From: an uncultured cyanobacterium | GTDB lineage: Bacteria; Cyanobacteriota; Cyanobacteriia; Cyanobacteriales; Microcystaceae | Length of the DNA: 64,000 nucleotides | Assembly: GCA_903887375.1 (NCBI GenBank) | Contig: CAISPN010000087.1 | Span: forward strand, 1-64,000 | Direction of reading: 5' to 3' | In this document: positions 8,720-18,028 of the stretch, in pieces | How the letters are laid out: each line of letters opens with the position of its first letter | How positions within the stretch are numbered: position 1 is the stretch's first letter | The notes under the pieces: model-generated | Seen by the model: the letters and a program-made list of their open reading frames with translations, nothing else | What the model was told of the DNA's origin: nothing | The model's database searches: none | Translations under genes and position numbers: made by a program

Positions 8720-8756
8720 AAAAGCCTCTTAGTTTTTCTAGAGGCTTTTTTCTTTT
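8720..8756 (+). terminator. Intrinsic terminator after the polyacidic small gene
   Basis: AAAAGCCTCT (8720-8729) pairs perfectly with AGAGGCTTTT (8740-8749) around a ten-base loop, and T-rich sequence (TTCTTTT) follows to about 8756. This is a classic rho-independent terminator. Its position 45 bp after the stop at 8675 supports transcription of the small acidic gene. On the opposite strand it could also terminate the amidohydrolase transcript. Confidence 0.8.
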
Positions 8757-8834
8757 AACTTCTACTCTTCATCTCTGGCGAACAACAAGGCAATTAGCTT
8801 CAAGTAAAGCTACTCTGGGCCATTGTCAGTGAGA

Positions 8835-10667
8835 TTATTGGGCATTTAACCCAGGATCAATGGTTCCCACCTTTGAGCAGCAATAGATAGTTTTGCCCTC
8901 TTTAATAGTTTCAAGAACCACTATATCTTTGATTTTCATCGGATCAATAGTCAAAGGATTCTCAGAAACAATAGCAAAATCTGCCAGTTTACCCACTTCA
9001 ATTGAACCTTTGCTATCCTCTTCAAACTGCTGATAGGCAGCCCAAATAGTCAGAGCCTTTAGTCCATCAAGCGGACTAATTTGCTGCTCGGCTCCTAGGA
9101 CTTGATCGCTGCGTGTACGGCGATTTACCGCTGACCAAAGAAGCCGCATCGCATTGGGCAGAACTATTGGAGCATCATTATGAATACTGAATTTAATTCC
9201 CCGCTCAAGAGCAGATTTGGTCGGTGAAATTCTTTGGGCCCTCTCTGGTCCTAGGGTGACATCTCTATGCCAATCACCCCAATAGAAAGTATGGGATGGG
9301 AAAAATGAAGGAATAATCCCTAGTTCATTTACCTGATCTAGTTGATCTTCTCTCAAAGTTTGAGCATGGATCATGACAATTCGCCGATCAGCTGGGCCAT
9401 ACTTTTGAGTAAGACTTTTGAGCGCGTTAATCAACTGGTCAGCTGCCGCATCTCCATTACAGTGACATATCAGCTGAAAATTATTGATAAATGCAGTTTC
9501 CAATCTTTCTATGAGTTGCTCATCAGTCATAATAGGATAGCCTGCATAGTCACGATTGGTTCCCTCTGGTGGCCGATGGTAGGGCCTAGTTAACCAGGCA
9601 GTACGTCCCTGGGGCGAGCCATCAAGTACCAACTTACCGCCAGCTAAACGCAGATGTCCATAGTAATGATCCCTAGACCAATCTTCTTGATGGGCATTAG
9701 GAGCGGCTTTAAAATAATCCATATAGACTGTGATGTCAGCCTTGAGAAGATTTTGTGCTACTGCGGCTTTGAGCATTTCCAGATAAAACGGGCTAGCCAA
9801 GCCTTCTTGCAACGTAGTAAAACCATACTTAACATACATCTCTGTACCCTTTTCTATGAGATTAACTACCTTGTCAGCCTGAATAGAACCAACATTAGAG
9901 GTCTTAGATAGGATAGAAGACATCACAAAAAAACTAGCAGACTCTTCCATCACCCCATTGGGCTCTTGACTATCGGGCAGTCGTTGAATTACCCCACCAT
10001 CTGGATTAGGAGTATCTTTGGTGATATTTAGAAGCTCGAGAGTTTTACTATTACAGGAGCAAAGGTGTCCTGACTGGTGTACAGCTATAACCGGCACCTC
10101 GCTAGATACAGCATCTAGATCATAGCGATTGGGATGGCGAGCTTCGATTAGTTGAGAATCATCATAGCCGTTACCTATAATAATTCCTAGAACTTGGGAG
10201 ATTTCCTGTTTGCTCCATTGCCTTAAAACATCTTGCAGTTTAGGTATACTGTCAACTTCCCCATCAGGTGGAGGTAGCAAAATAGCAACAGTTGTAGAAA
10301 TCCCTTGGGCAATTACATGGCCATGTCCATCTATAAAACCTGGCAACATAGTTTTACCCTCAAGGTCAATAATTTGGGTACTTTCTCCTTGTAGAGCTTG
10401 TAAATCCTCAATTTTACCTAGAGCGAGAATTTTGCCATCTTGGATAGCCACAGCTTCTGCAGTAGGTTGGTCATCGTTGAGGGTGATAACTTGAGCATTT
10501 TGGTAAATAACATCAGCAAAAGCACTCTTTGGTTTTACCTGAGGTTTGATATGAGATAAAATCTGGCTGAAGTGGGACTGACCAAGCAAAGGGAATACTT
10601 TAGGAGCGCTTAATTGTTCAGTGAGAATGGCAAGAGCTTGGTTACAACAGGAGCAAGTAGCTATCAT
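8835..10667 (-). CDS. Amidohydrolase family protein (Amidohydro_3, YtcJ-like)
   Basis: A 610-residue metal-dependent hydrolase of the Amidohydro_3 type. After a start near residue 52 (ADVIYQNAQVITLND), the protein shows the composite N-terminal beta domain, then the metal-binding HxH at His115/His117 (GFIDGHGHV). Later metal-site regions include QLICHCNGD and VMIHAQ, and the C-terminal ...GSIEVGKLADFAIVSENPL closes the beta domain. The substrate is unknown; relatives act on amides and cyclic amides. An unusual N-terminal extension of about 50 residues begins with a cysteine-rich MIATCSCCNQ. The gene lies 21 bp after the DevA-type ATPase on the same strand, so it may belong to that operon. Confidence 0.85.
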   Translation of the reverse strand: MIATCSCCNQALAILTEQLSAPKVFPLLGQSHFSQILSHIKPQVKPKSAFADVIYQNAQVITLNDDQPTAEAVAIQDGKILALGKIEDLQALQGESTQIIDLEGKTMLPGFIDGHGHVIAQGISTTVAILLPPPDGEVDSIPKLQDVLRQWSKQEISQVLGIIIGNGYDDSQLIEARHPNRYDLDAVSSEVPVIAVHQSGHLCSCNSKTLELLNITKDTPNPDGGVIQRLPDSQEPNGVMEESASFFVMSSILSKTSNVGSIQADKVVNLIEKGTEMYVKYGFTTLQEGLASPFYLEMLKAAVAQNLLKADITVYMDYFKAAPNAHQEDWSRDHYYGHLRLAGGKLVLDGSPQGRTAWLTRPYHRPPEGTNRDYAGYPIMTDEQLIERLETAFINNFQLICHCNGDAAADQLINALKSLTQKYGPADRRIVMIHAQTLREDQLDQVNELGIIPSFFPSHTFYWGDWHRDVTLGPERAQRISPTKSALERGIKFSIHNDAPIVLPNAMRLLWSAVNRRTRSDQVLGAEQQISPLDGLKALTIWAAYQQFEEDSKGSIEVGKLADFAIVSENPLTIDPMKIKDIVVLETIKEGKTIYCCSKVGTIDPGLNAQ

Positions 10668-10688
10668 AAACTTTTTAAGTATTAATAA

Positions 10689-11414
10689 TTAAGATGGGCT
10701 ATCGCGCATTTTGAGAATGAAAGCTTCTTCTTTTTCTTTACTCGCTAAAGCACCCTCATCAACAATGATAATGCGATCTGCGATATCTAGAATTTTATTA
10801 TCATGGGTGACCATAATAATTGTCGTTTTTTGGGTATCAGCTAATTCTTTCATCAATCCAACTACTTTGCGGCCAGATTCTTTATCTAAAGCGGCAGTCG
10901 GTTCATCACCTAAGACGATTTTGGGACTGCTAACTAGAGCTCTTGCGATAGCTACCCTTTGTTTTTGCCCGCCTGAAAGTTTAGCTGGATAATAGTCAAC
11001 TCTATCTCCTAAGCCTACTTTGGTTAACATATCTACTGCCAGAGCATCCATATTTTCTTGATAATATTTCTCATGCAATTCCAGAGAGAGGCGCACATTT
11101 TTTTTGGCAGTCAGAAACATCATCAAGTTGTGAGCTTGAAAAATAAAACCTACATTTAATCTCAACTTTGCCAATTGCTCTTTAGAAGCTCCATTGAGCT
11201 GCTCACCTAAGATTTCTAAACTTCCATCTTGGCAAGAGCGCAATCCTCCTAACATAGTGAGTAAAGTTGTTTTACCTGAACCGGAGGGGCCTGTGCAGAT
11301 AATAATCTGTCCAGGATAAATATCTAAAGTAATATCCTTGAGGGCATGTTTGCGATTCTCTCCCGAGCCAAAATAATGATTGACATTGCGCAGTTTGATA
11401 ATAGGTTCAGTCAT
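10689..11414 (-). CDS. devA: DevA-type ABC exporter ATP-binding subunit
   Basis: A 241-residue ABC ATPase: Walker A GPSGSGKTT, signature LSGGQKQRVAIARALV, Walker B VLGDEPTAALD and the H-loop MVTHD. Sequence and gene order (devB, devC, devA) fit the cyanobacterial DevBCA/HgdBCA family, a MacB-like exporter that works with a TolC-like outer-membrane channel. In heterocyst-forming species DevBCA exports envelope glycolipids; in other cyanobacteria the substrate is generally unknown. It starts 15 bp after devC ends. Confidence 0.85.
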   Translation of the reverse strand: MTEPIIKLRNVNHYFGSGENRKHALKDITLDIYPGQIIICTGPSGSGKTTLLTMLGGLRSCQDGSLEILGEQLNGASKEQLAKLRLNVGFIFQAHNLMMFLTAKKNVRLSLELHEKYYQENMDALAVDMLTKVGLGDRVDYYPAKLSGGQKQRVAIARALVSSPKIVLGDEPTAALDKESGRKVVGLMKELADTQKTTIIMVTHDNKILDIADRIIIVDEGALASKEKEEAFILKMRDSPS

Positions 11415-11429
11415 AGTTGGGATTTTGTT

Positions 11430-12602
11430 TTAAAATACATCGGCTGGATCAAGCTGTACCAGTTTCCTGGTAGCCAAAATACCGGAGCCTACGCACATAA
11501 TAAAAGTCAATAAGAGAATTTGTAGAGCTCTAGTTACGGTCATATAGATAGCCAATTTTGTAACTGTGGCCAGTAAATGGTAGAGCCCCATTGATAGTAC
11601 CACTCCTGGAACAAAACCAATCAGGGCAAAAATCGCCGACTGTTGGATCACTATAGAAATCACATAGGCATCACTGTAGCCCATAGCCTTTAACGTAGCG
11701 TATTGAGGCAGAGAGTTCATTACATCCCCATAGAGTATCTGATAGACGATAATACTACCTACCACAAAGCCTACCAAAACCCCCAAAGAAAAGATAAAAC
11801 CTACTGAGGAATTCTTCTGCCAATATTTCAATTCAAGCTGGGATAGTTCATCTTTGGTCAGCACCATCACATCCTCAGTCAAGATTGACTGCATACTGGC
11901 TTTAGCCCTCAAAGGAGATACACCTGGTTTGAGTTTGATCAACCCAATTTGAAGTTTAGTTTTATCTAGTTTAGGTAGAAGGTAAAGTAGAGTATCTTCA
12001 CTAGTTATCAAGTTGGCATCAGCAGAAAAGGTAGAGCCCATAGAAAAAGTATCGATGACTTTGATCTGCTTGCCACTGATTTCAGTAAAAAAGACTCCAC
12101 CATTTTTGTCCATCTCTTTGGCAATATCACCATATTGTTTTTTGGAACTGCGATCAAATAGGGCGCTGCGCAAGGTTTTTAGTCGTCCAGTATTCTGGAT
12201 GAGCGCGGGAAAATTGAGCGAAGGATAGGCCGGATTAACTCCAAATACATAAATATCATAGCCGTTGCGAGTTTTAGGATTGATCCAATTAGCTCTGGCA
12301 ATACGCATTGGTGATACATAATCCACCCCCTCTACTCCCATTACCTGATAGAGCCGACTACGCTGGAAATCTTGCAGAGCGCCCAGATTGCTATATTTGG
12401 AGCTGACCATAATTAGATCGGCGTTCATGTTGTTGATTGGCTTGCGCTGAGAGTTATAAAGGCTATCGATCAAACCCAGCTGAAAAAACATCAAAAGATT
12501 GGAAAAGCTCACTCCTGCTATGGCAATGAGCATCTTGGCAGGATTGTTAGTAACTTGTAGCCAGGCAACTGGAGTACGTTTGAGAAGATTGTTTAATTTC
12601 AT
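11430..12602 (-). CDS. devC: DevC-type ABC exporter permease (FtsX/MacB fold)
   Basis: A 390-residue permease with one N-terminal membrane segment (about residues 20-45), a large extracytoplasmic domain (about 45-260) and three C-terminal membrane segments. This is the FtsX/MacB topology of DevC. Motifs typical of DevC include the N-terminal RTPVAWLQVTNNPAKMLIAIAG and the PQYATLKAMGYSDAYV coupling region. Its ATG overlaps the stop of devB by 4 bp, indicating translational coupling. Together with DevA it forms the inner-membrane part of the exporter. Confidence 0.87.
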   Translation of the reverse strand: MKLNNLLKRTPVAWLQVTNNPAKMLIAIAGVSFSNLLMFFQLGLIDSLYNSQRKPINNMNADLIMVSSKYSNLGALQDFQRSRLYQVMGVEGVDYVSPMRIARANWINPKTRNGYDIYVFGVNPAYPSLNFPALIQNTGRLKTLRSALFDRSSKKQYGDIAKEMDKNGGVFFTEISGKQIKVIDTFSMGSTFSADANLITSEDTLLYLLPKLDKTKLQIGLIKLKPGVSPLRAKASMQSILTEDVMVLTKDELSQLELKYWQKNSSVGFIFSLGVLVGFVVGSIIVYQILYGDVMNSLPQYATLKAMGYSDAYVISIVIQQSAIFALIGFVPGVVLSMGLYHLLATVTKLAIYMTVTRALQILLLTFIMCVGSGILATRKLVQLDPADVF

Positions 12603-13786
12603 GGATTACTTTTCTCCTCTTTGGTTTCAAATACTACGTTGACCTGCATATTAGAAGCATATTTAAACTTTGATTTTTCCTCTATTGAGGGGTCTAATTT
12701 AATTTTTACCTCAAAAACCCTCATATCCAAATTCTCACCGGGTTTGCCGTTAAAAACACTCTGCTGTTTAACCAGTCGATTGATCTGGTAAACATGTCCA
12801 GGAGCGCTACCATTGAAGCCATCGGCTGTGATAGTGACCCTTTGACCGATAAATATTTTGGGCATATCGGTTTGATAGACTTCCGAATTAACTACCATGC
12901 TGGAAGTATCAGCCATTTCCAACAGACCTTGATCTCCTACCTTATCGCCAGGATGGGCGACAATTTTGAGAATTTCACCATTTTGAGGAGCGCTCACTGT
13001 AGCATAGGCAAACTCCTGCTTGGCTCTGTTTCTAGCGGCAATGGATTTTTGCAGATCAGCTTGGGCTTTAGTGACATCCACCGGTCTTACTTCGGTGATC
13101 TGTTTGAGGGTATTTTTTTCGGCCTCAATTTGTGACTCTAGGGTCATTAATTTGCCATTGCGATTTTCAATAGCTTGCATCAGATCAGCAGTAGCAGTTG
13201 TATAGCGTGTACGATAGCGGTTGCGTTCTAATTCAGAAACTGCTCCTTGTTTGTATAAACTATCGTATTTGGCAGATTCGGTTTTAGCCTCAATTTGACT
13301 GGCTTTATAACGGGCCACAATTTGATTCTGGGTGAGTTGATCTGCTTTGCGCTGGCGCTCTAGAGTTTGAATTTTAAATTCTTGAGCTTTGATTTCTCCT
13401 TGCTTTGCTCCAGCTTTGACTTGAGCTAGTTGACTTTGGGCTACTTTGACATTTTGATTGGCTTCATCAAATGCTGCTTTTAAAGTGCCATAGCTATTTA
13501 AGATAGCTAGAGTCTGGCCTTTTGTGACCTTTTGATTTTCCTTGACTGTGATTTGCTCAATTCGGTCTCCAGCAAGTGAACTGGATATAGAAACTTTGCG
13601 AATTTTGCTTTCTGGTTCGATATAGCCCAAAGCCGATACTTTTATAGGTAGCGGTGTAATAGTTTCAGTCTTTTTACCAAAAAATCCCGTTAAAAGATTA
13701 GCTCCTTGACATCCTACTAATAAGATACTGAGCAGGCTCAGTGTCATTAATTCCCTGTAATAAAAATTAGTTGTTTTTTTATTCAT
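12599..13786 (-). CDS. devB: DevB-type membrane-fusion (periplasmic adaptor) protein
   Basis: A HlyD-like adaptor linking the DevCA exporter to an outer-membrane channel. I chose the ATG at 13786 because the protein then begins with a lipoprotein signal (LLSILLVGC, Cys26), giving 395 residues. An ATG at 13828 would add 14 residues before it, and neither start has a clear ribosome binding site. After the lipoyl-like half motif (ALGYIEPESKIRKVS) comes a long coiled coil of about 130 residues, the second lipoyl half (ATVSAPQNGEILKIVAHPGDKVG) and a beta-barrel domain. It is first in the devB-devC-devA run. Confidence 0.83.
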   Translation of the reverse strand: MNKKTTNFYYRELMTLSLLSILLVGCQGANLLTGFFGKKTETITPLPIKVSALGYIEPESKIRKVSISSSLAGDRIEQITVKENQKVTKGQTLAILNSYGTLKAAFDEANQNVKVAQSQLAQVKAGAKQGEIKAQEFKIQTLERQRKADQLTQNQIVARYKASQIEAKTESAKYDSLYKQGAVSELERNRYRTRYTTATADLMQAIENRNGKLMTLESQIEAEKNTLKQITEVRPVDVTKAQADLQKSIAARNRAKQEFAYATVSAPQNGEILKIVAHPGDKVGDQGLLEMADTSSMVVNSEVYQTDMPKIFIGQRVTITADGFNGSAPGHVYQINRLVKQQSVFNGKPGENLDMRVFEVKIKLDPSIEEKSKFKYASNMQVNVVFETKEEKSNP

Positions 13787-13965
13787 GATTTCAATATTGG
13801 CAAGGCGTAAAGCTATTTTAGCTAGCATATTGATCTATTAAATATGAAATTTTAATAAAAAAAGAGTTTTAAGTCAAAATGTCTATTGATTTTGTAAAAA
13901 GTCATCATTAGAAGCAGCTATGATAAGATTTATTGTTTATTTGGAGATAGGATGAATAATTGCCC

Positions 13966-15036
13966 ATGGTAAATCGTAAACGAGCTTTAATCACTGGAAT
14001 TACTGGTCAAGATGGTTCTTATTTGAGTGAGCTGCTTCTAGAGAAAGGTTATGAGGTTCATGGAATGATTCGCAGAGCTTCTACCTTCAACACCGACCGC
14101 ATTGATCATATCTATCAAGATCCTCATCAAAGTGAAGCCAAACTATTTTTGCACTACGGGGATCTAACTGATGGAACAGTTATCGGTCGGTTGGTTGAGC
14201 AAATTAAACCAAATGAAATTTATAATCTTGGCGCACAATCACATGTCAGAGTTAGTTTTGATTCACCAGAATATACTGTTGATACTGTTGGATTAGGTAC
14301 TTTGCGGCTTTTAGAATCACTGCGCGACTATCAGCAAAGAATAGGAGAGCAAGTTCGTTTTTATCAAGCTGGATCTTCAGAGATGTTTGGTTTAGTCCAG
14401 GAAATACCACAAAAAGAAACCACTCCTTTTTATCCACGTAGCCCCTATGCCTGCGCTAAGGTCTATGCCTATTGGCAAACCTTAAACTATAGGGAATCTT
14501 ATAATTTATTCGCCTGCAATGGTATTCTTTTTAACCATGAATCACCCCGCCGCGGTGAGACTTTTGTCACTCGTAAAATCACCCGAGCGGTTGCCAATAT
14601 TGTCAAAGGTAACCAAAATAAACTCTATATGGGCAATCTTGATTCCCAGAGAGATTGGGGCTATGCTAAGGACTATGTCAAGGCTATGTGGTTAATGCTG
14701 CAACAGGACGAGCCTGATGATTATGTCATAGCAACCGGTCAATACTATTCGATCAAGGATTTTCTTACCATTGCCTTTGGGCATGTCAATCTCAATTGGC
14801 AAGATTATGTAGTTTTTGATGAACGTTACTTGCGTCCAACCGAAGTAGATCTTTTAGTTGGCGATCCTACTAAAGCAAAGACAAAATTGGGCTGGGAACA
14901 TTCTATTTCTTTTGAAGAACTAGTTCATCTGATGGTGGAAAAAGATCTCGAAAGTTTGGGTATAACTTTTGCCAATAATCATGACAACAAAAACAAAGAA
15001 ACTGCCTTTACCCGTAATAACATAGGCTTACAATAG
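13966..15036 (+). CDS. gmd: GDP-mannose 4,6-dehydratase
   Basis: A 356-residue short-chain dehydrogenase/reductase converting GDP-D-mannose to GDP-4-keto-6-deoxy-D-mannose. The NAD(P) motif [12 protein letters not shown] and the active-site YxxxK (Tyr161, Lys165 in [12 protein letters not shown]) are clear, as is the family block [17 protein letters not shown] place the start at ATG 13966 ([11 protein letters not shown]); an in-frame TTG six bases upstream is also possible. The fcl gene follows 21 bp downstream. Together they give GDP-L-fucose or a related sugar for surface polysaccharide. Confidence 0.95.
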   Translation: MVNRKRALITGITGQDGSYLSELLLEKGYEVHGMIRRASTFNTDRIDHIYQDPHQSEAKLFLHYGDLTDGTVIGRLVEQIKPNEIYNLGAQSHVRVSFDSPEYTVDTVGLGTLRLLESLRDYQQRIGEQVRFYQAGSSEMFGLVQEIPQKETTPFYPRSPYACAKVYAYWQTLNYRESYNLFACNGILFNHESPRRGETFVTRKITRAVANIVKGNQNKLYMGNLDSQRDWGYAKDYVKAMWLMLQQDEPDDYVIATGQYYSIKDFLTIAFGHVNLNWQDYVVFDERYLRPTEVDLLVGDPTKAKTKLGWEHSISFEELVHLMVEKDLESLGITFANNHDNKNKETAFTRNNIGLQ

Positions 15037-15057
15037 ATTTGAGAAAAACAGAGCAAA

Positions 15058-15996
15058 ATGTTGGATTTGAAAGATAAAAAAATTTTAGTTACCGGCGGAG
15101 CAGGATTTGTTGGCAAACAAGTAGTAGAAAATTTAATCCTATCTGGAGTAAATCCCGAAAATATTCGAGTGCCTCGCTCAAAACAATGCGATCTCAGAAT
15201 TCTTGAAAATTGTTATAGGGCAGTACAAGATCAATCAATTGTTATCCATTTAGCTGCTCATGTCGGAGGTATTGGTCTCAATAGAGAAAAGCCCGCTGAG
15301 TTATTTTATGACAATTTGATTATGGGCACGCAGCTAATCCATGCAGCTTATAGCTCTGATATAGAGAAATTTGTCTGCGTAGGTACTATCTGCGCTTATC
15401 CTAAATTCACCCCAGTTCCATTTTTAGAAGAAAATCTCTGGGATGGTTATCCAGAAGAGACTAACGCTCCTTATGGTATTGCCAAAAAAGCTCTTTTGGT
15501 ACAACTGCAATCATATCGTCAACAGTATGGATTTAACGGGATTTATTTACTACCTGTTAATCTCTACGGTCCTGGAGATAACTTTGATCCGCGCAGCAGC
15601 CATGTTATTCCGGCTCTTATCCACAAGATTCATCTAGCTCAAATTAATAAAGAAAAGAAAATTGAAGTCTGGGGTGATGGTACACCAACTCGTGAATTTA
15701 TCTATGTAGCTGATGTAGCTAAAGCAATTGTCATGGCTACTCAGGATTATGATTCTGCCGAGCCGGTAAATATAGGAACTGGCCTAGAAATATCCATTAA
15801 AGATTTAACTAATTTGATAGCCGAAATTATGGAATTTCAAGGACAGATTATCTGGCAAAAAGAACAGCCCAATGGGCAGCCGCGACGAGCTCTAGATACT
15901 CAAAGAGCTTGGCAATCTTTTGGCTTTAAGGCTCAAACAGATCTATTCAAGGGGATTAAAGAAACAGTGGATTGGTATCGTACTAATTTAGTTTGA
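15058..15996 (+). CDS. fcl: GDP-L-fucose synthase
   Basis: A 312-residue SDR enzyme that epimerises and reduces GDP-4-keto-6-deoxymannose to GDP-L-fucose, using the product of the preceding gmd gene. It shows the nucleotide motif VTGGAGFVGKQV, the family signature AHVGGIG, the VGTICAYP strand with the catalytic Cys region, and YxxxK at Tyr139/Lys143 (APYGIAKKALL). Length is normal. It is 21 bp from gmd and 1 bp from miaA, so all three are very likely in one transcript. Confidence 0.94.
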   Translation: MLDLKDKKILVTGGAGFVGKQVVENLILSGVNPENIRVPRSKQCDLRILENCYRAVQDQSIVIHLAAHVGGIGLNREKPAELFYDNLIMGTQLIHAAYSSDIEKFVCVGTICAYPKFTPVPFLEENLWDGYPEETNAPYGIAKKALLVQLQSYRQQYGFNGIYLLPVNLYGPGDNFDPRSSHVIPALIHKIHLAQINKEKKIEVWGDGTPTREFIYVADVAKAIVMATQDYDSAEPVNIGTGLEISIKDLTNLIAEIMEFQGQIIWQKEQPNGQPRRALDTQRAWQSFGFKAQTDLFKGIKETVDWYRTNLV

Positions 15997-15997
15997 T

Positions 15998-16900
15998 ATG
16001 AACAAGTCGCTGATTGTCATCTGCGGGCCAACTGCCGTAGGAAAATCAAACCTTGCAATTGAGTTGGCCCAAACGCTCAACACAGCAATAATCAGCGCTG
16101 ATTCTCGCCAGATTTATCGTGAATTTGATATTGGAACTGCTAAACCAGATCATTGTCAATTACAGCAAGTTCCTCATTTTCTGCTGGATATCTGTGAGCC
16201 AACAGAAATATTAACCCTAGCTCAGTACCAAGAGCTTGCCAATCAAATCATCGAAAATAGTGCAAGTTTTCCTTTGTTACTAGTAGGTGGGACTGGTTTA
16301 TATATTAAATCTATAGTAAAAAAATTACTAATTCCTAGAGTTTCCCCGCAGTATCAATTAAGAGAGCAGTTGCAATCATTAGGACAAGAGCAACTTTATA
16401 ATTTTCTCCGGCAAATAGATCCTCAAGCTGCCCAAAAAATCTCACCTGCTGACCAAACCAGAACCATAAGAGCCCTAGAAGTATACTATGTTACAGGCAG
16501 CCCTATTTCAAAGCAGCAGGGTCAATCAAACCCAGAGTATCCTATATTACAGATAGGGCTAGATTCTGATAGAGATAGATTGAGAGAAAAAATATACAGG
16601 CGGGCCCAATCTATGATTAATGCTGGTTTAGTTGAGGAGGTAAAACAAATCAGCCAAAAGTACGGAAGCGACTTGCCCCTTTTAAATACTCTAGGCTATG
16701 GAGAAATCAAACGCTACCTAGCTGGAGAAATCAGCTTAGAAGATGCCCAAAATGATATTGTTTTACATACCAATCAGTTTGCCAAGCGTCAAAGAACCTG
16801 GTTTAGAGCAGATAGCAGTATTCACTGGTTCGATGCCGATTCACCAAATTTGCTCAAAGAAGTTTCTCTCTTTGTTGCAGATTGGTTAAATTTACTTTAA
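15998..16900 (+). CDS. miaA: tRNA dimethylallyltransferase
   Basis: A 300-residue enzyme that adds the isopentenyl group to A37 of tRNAs reading UNN codons. Evidence includes the P-loop GPTAVGKS (residues 10-17), the substrate motif SADSRQIYREFDIGTAKP, PHFLLDICEP, the GGTGLYIKS block and the C-terminal QFAKRQRTWFR motif. The start codon follows the fcl stop by one base, an odd partner for a nucleotide-sugar operon and probably just compaction. Confidence 0.95.
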   Translation: MNKSLIVICGPTAVGKSNLAIELAQTLNTAIISADSRQIYREFDIGTAKPDHCQLQQVPHFLLDICEPTEILTLAQYQELANQIIENSASFPLLLVGGTGLYIKSIVKKLLIPRVSPQYQLREQLQSLGQEQLYNFLRQIDPQAAQKISPADQTRTIRALEVYYVTGSPISKQQGQSNPEYPILQIGLDSDRDRLREKIYRRAQSMINAGLVEEVKQISQKYGSDLPLLNTLGYGEIKRYLAGEISLEDAQNDIVLHTNQFAKRQRTWFRADSSIHWFDADSPNLLKEVSLFVADWLNLL

Positions 16901-16906
16901 CTAGTC

Positions 16907-17299
16907 ATGGAAGAAAAAGAACAAAGCTCAGGAGCGATAACCGTAGAGTTAGCCAAAAAAAGAAACCGTGATGCAGCTGAGCGAACCTTGATGGCCTGGA
17001 TTCGTACCAGTTTGTCTTTAATTAGTTTTGGTTTTGGTATAGATCGTATTGTAAATGCTCTTAAAGCTCCACTTTCGGTTCAAAATCCCATCAGGCTCTC
17101 TAGAATCTTGGGACTTTCTTTTATTGCTCTGGGTGTTTTTGCTCTGTTTATGGCTATCATTCAACATAGAGCCGAACTCAAGCGAATCAGACGTGTGGTC
17201 TATACCTACACTCCCAATATATCCTTGAGTGTTATTGTTGCTACTGGCTTGATTGCTATTGGTCTTGCCGCTTTTATAGGAATTATACTTAGCTATTAA
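16907..17299 (+). CDS. DUF202 family membrane protein
   Basis: A 130-residue inner-membrane protein with three predicted membrane segments (about 30-52, 66-86 and 105-128). The N-terminal block ELAKKRNRDAAERTLMAWIRTSLSLISFGFGIDR is diagnostic of DUF202 (YidH-like). Function is unknown. It starts 6 bp after the miaA stop and probably shares its transcript. Confidence 0.85.
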   Translation: MEEKEQSSGAITVELAKKRNRDAAERTLMAWIRTSLSLISFGFGIDRIVNALKAPLSVQNPIRLSRILGLSFIALGVFALFMAIIQHRAELKRIRRVVYTYTPNISLSVIVATGLIAIGLAAFIGIILSY

Positions 17300-17368
17300 A
17301 CTAATCTTTTTAACAAACTACAACCTTTTCTTGCACTGAGGTTCAAAACACTTGTAGAAATCATCGAG

Positions 17369-18028
17369 ATGTCAACTTTACTTTATCTTTTGCAGTTAGC
17401 TAGCCCCAGTTTACCAGTAGGCGCCTATAGTTATTCTGAGGCAATAGAAACATTGGTCAGCCAAGAAAAGATAACTAATGCAGTTACTCTTGAGCGCTGG
17501 ATAAAAGCTGAACTCAAATGGGGCTCTATTGGTTTGGATGTAGCGATAATAAGCAGACTTTATAGTGATGATTCTTCTAGGCTAGATTATTGGAACAGTT
17601 GGCTATCAGCCGTTAGAGAAACTCAAGAACTAAAAGAACAATCTCACCAAATGGGCTTTTCTTTGCTACGCCTAATTAGCACCATTGAACCGGTTTTAGC
17701 CAGTCAACTCAATGAACAACTAAACCAAGAAGAAGTTAACTTTGCCATAGCTTACAGTGCCTTGGCTTCTTACTGGCAGATCTCTGTAGAAGATGCCATT
17801 TTAGGCTATCTTCACAGTTGGGTAAGTAATCTAGTTGCTGCAGGACTCAAATTGATCCCCTTGGGACAAAGTGAAGCCCAAAAAATACTACTATCACTTG
17901 CTCCAAGTATTATTGATAAAGCCCAATATATTTTGACTACAAAAGAACTACCCTACAGTTGCAGTTGGGGATTGAGTCTTGCCAGTATGGAGCATGCTAA
18001 TCTCTATAGTCGACTTTTTAGAAGCTAA
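17369..18028 (+). CDS. ureF: Urease accessory protein UreF
   Basis: A 219-residue all-helical protein that, with UreG and UreD/H, loads nickel into apo-urease. Typical features are the N-terminal LLQLASPSLPVGAYSYSEAIET motif and the C-terminal helices around VAAGLKLIPLGQSEAQKIL. No other ure gene is present in the window, as is usual for the dispersed urease genes of many cyanobacteria. Its stop overlaps the convergent ffh gene by 4 bp. Confidence 0.92.
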   Translation: MSTLLYLLQLASPSLPVGAYSYSEAIETLVSQEKITNAVTLERWIKAELKWGSIGLDVAIISRLYSDDSSRLDYWNSWLSAVRETQELKEQSHQMGFSLLRLISTIEPVLASQLNEQLNQEEVNFAIAYSALASYWQISVEDAILGYLHSWVSNLVAAGLKLIPLGQSEAQKILLSLAPSIIDKAQYILTTKELPYSCSWGLSLASMEHANLYSRLFRS

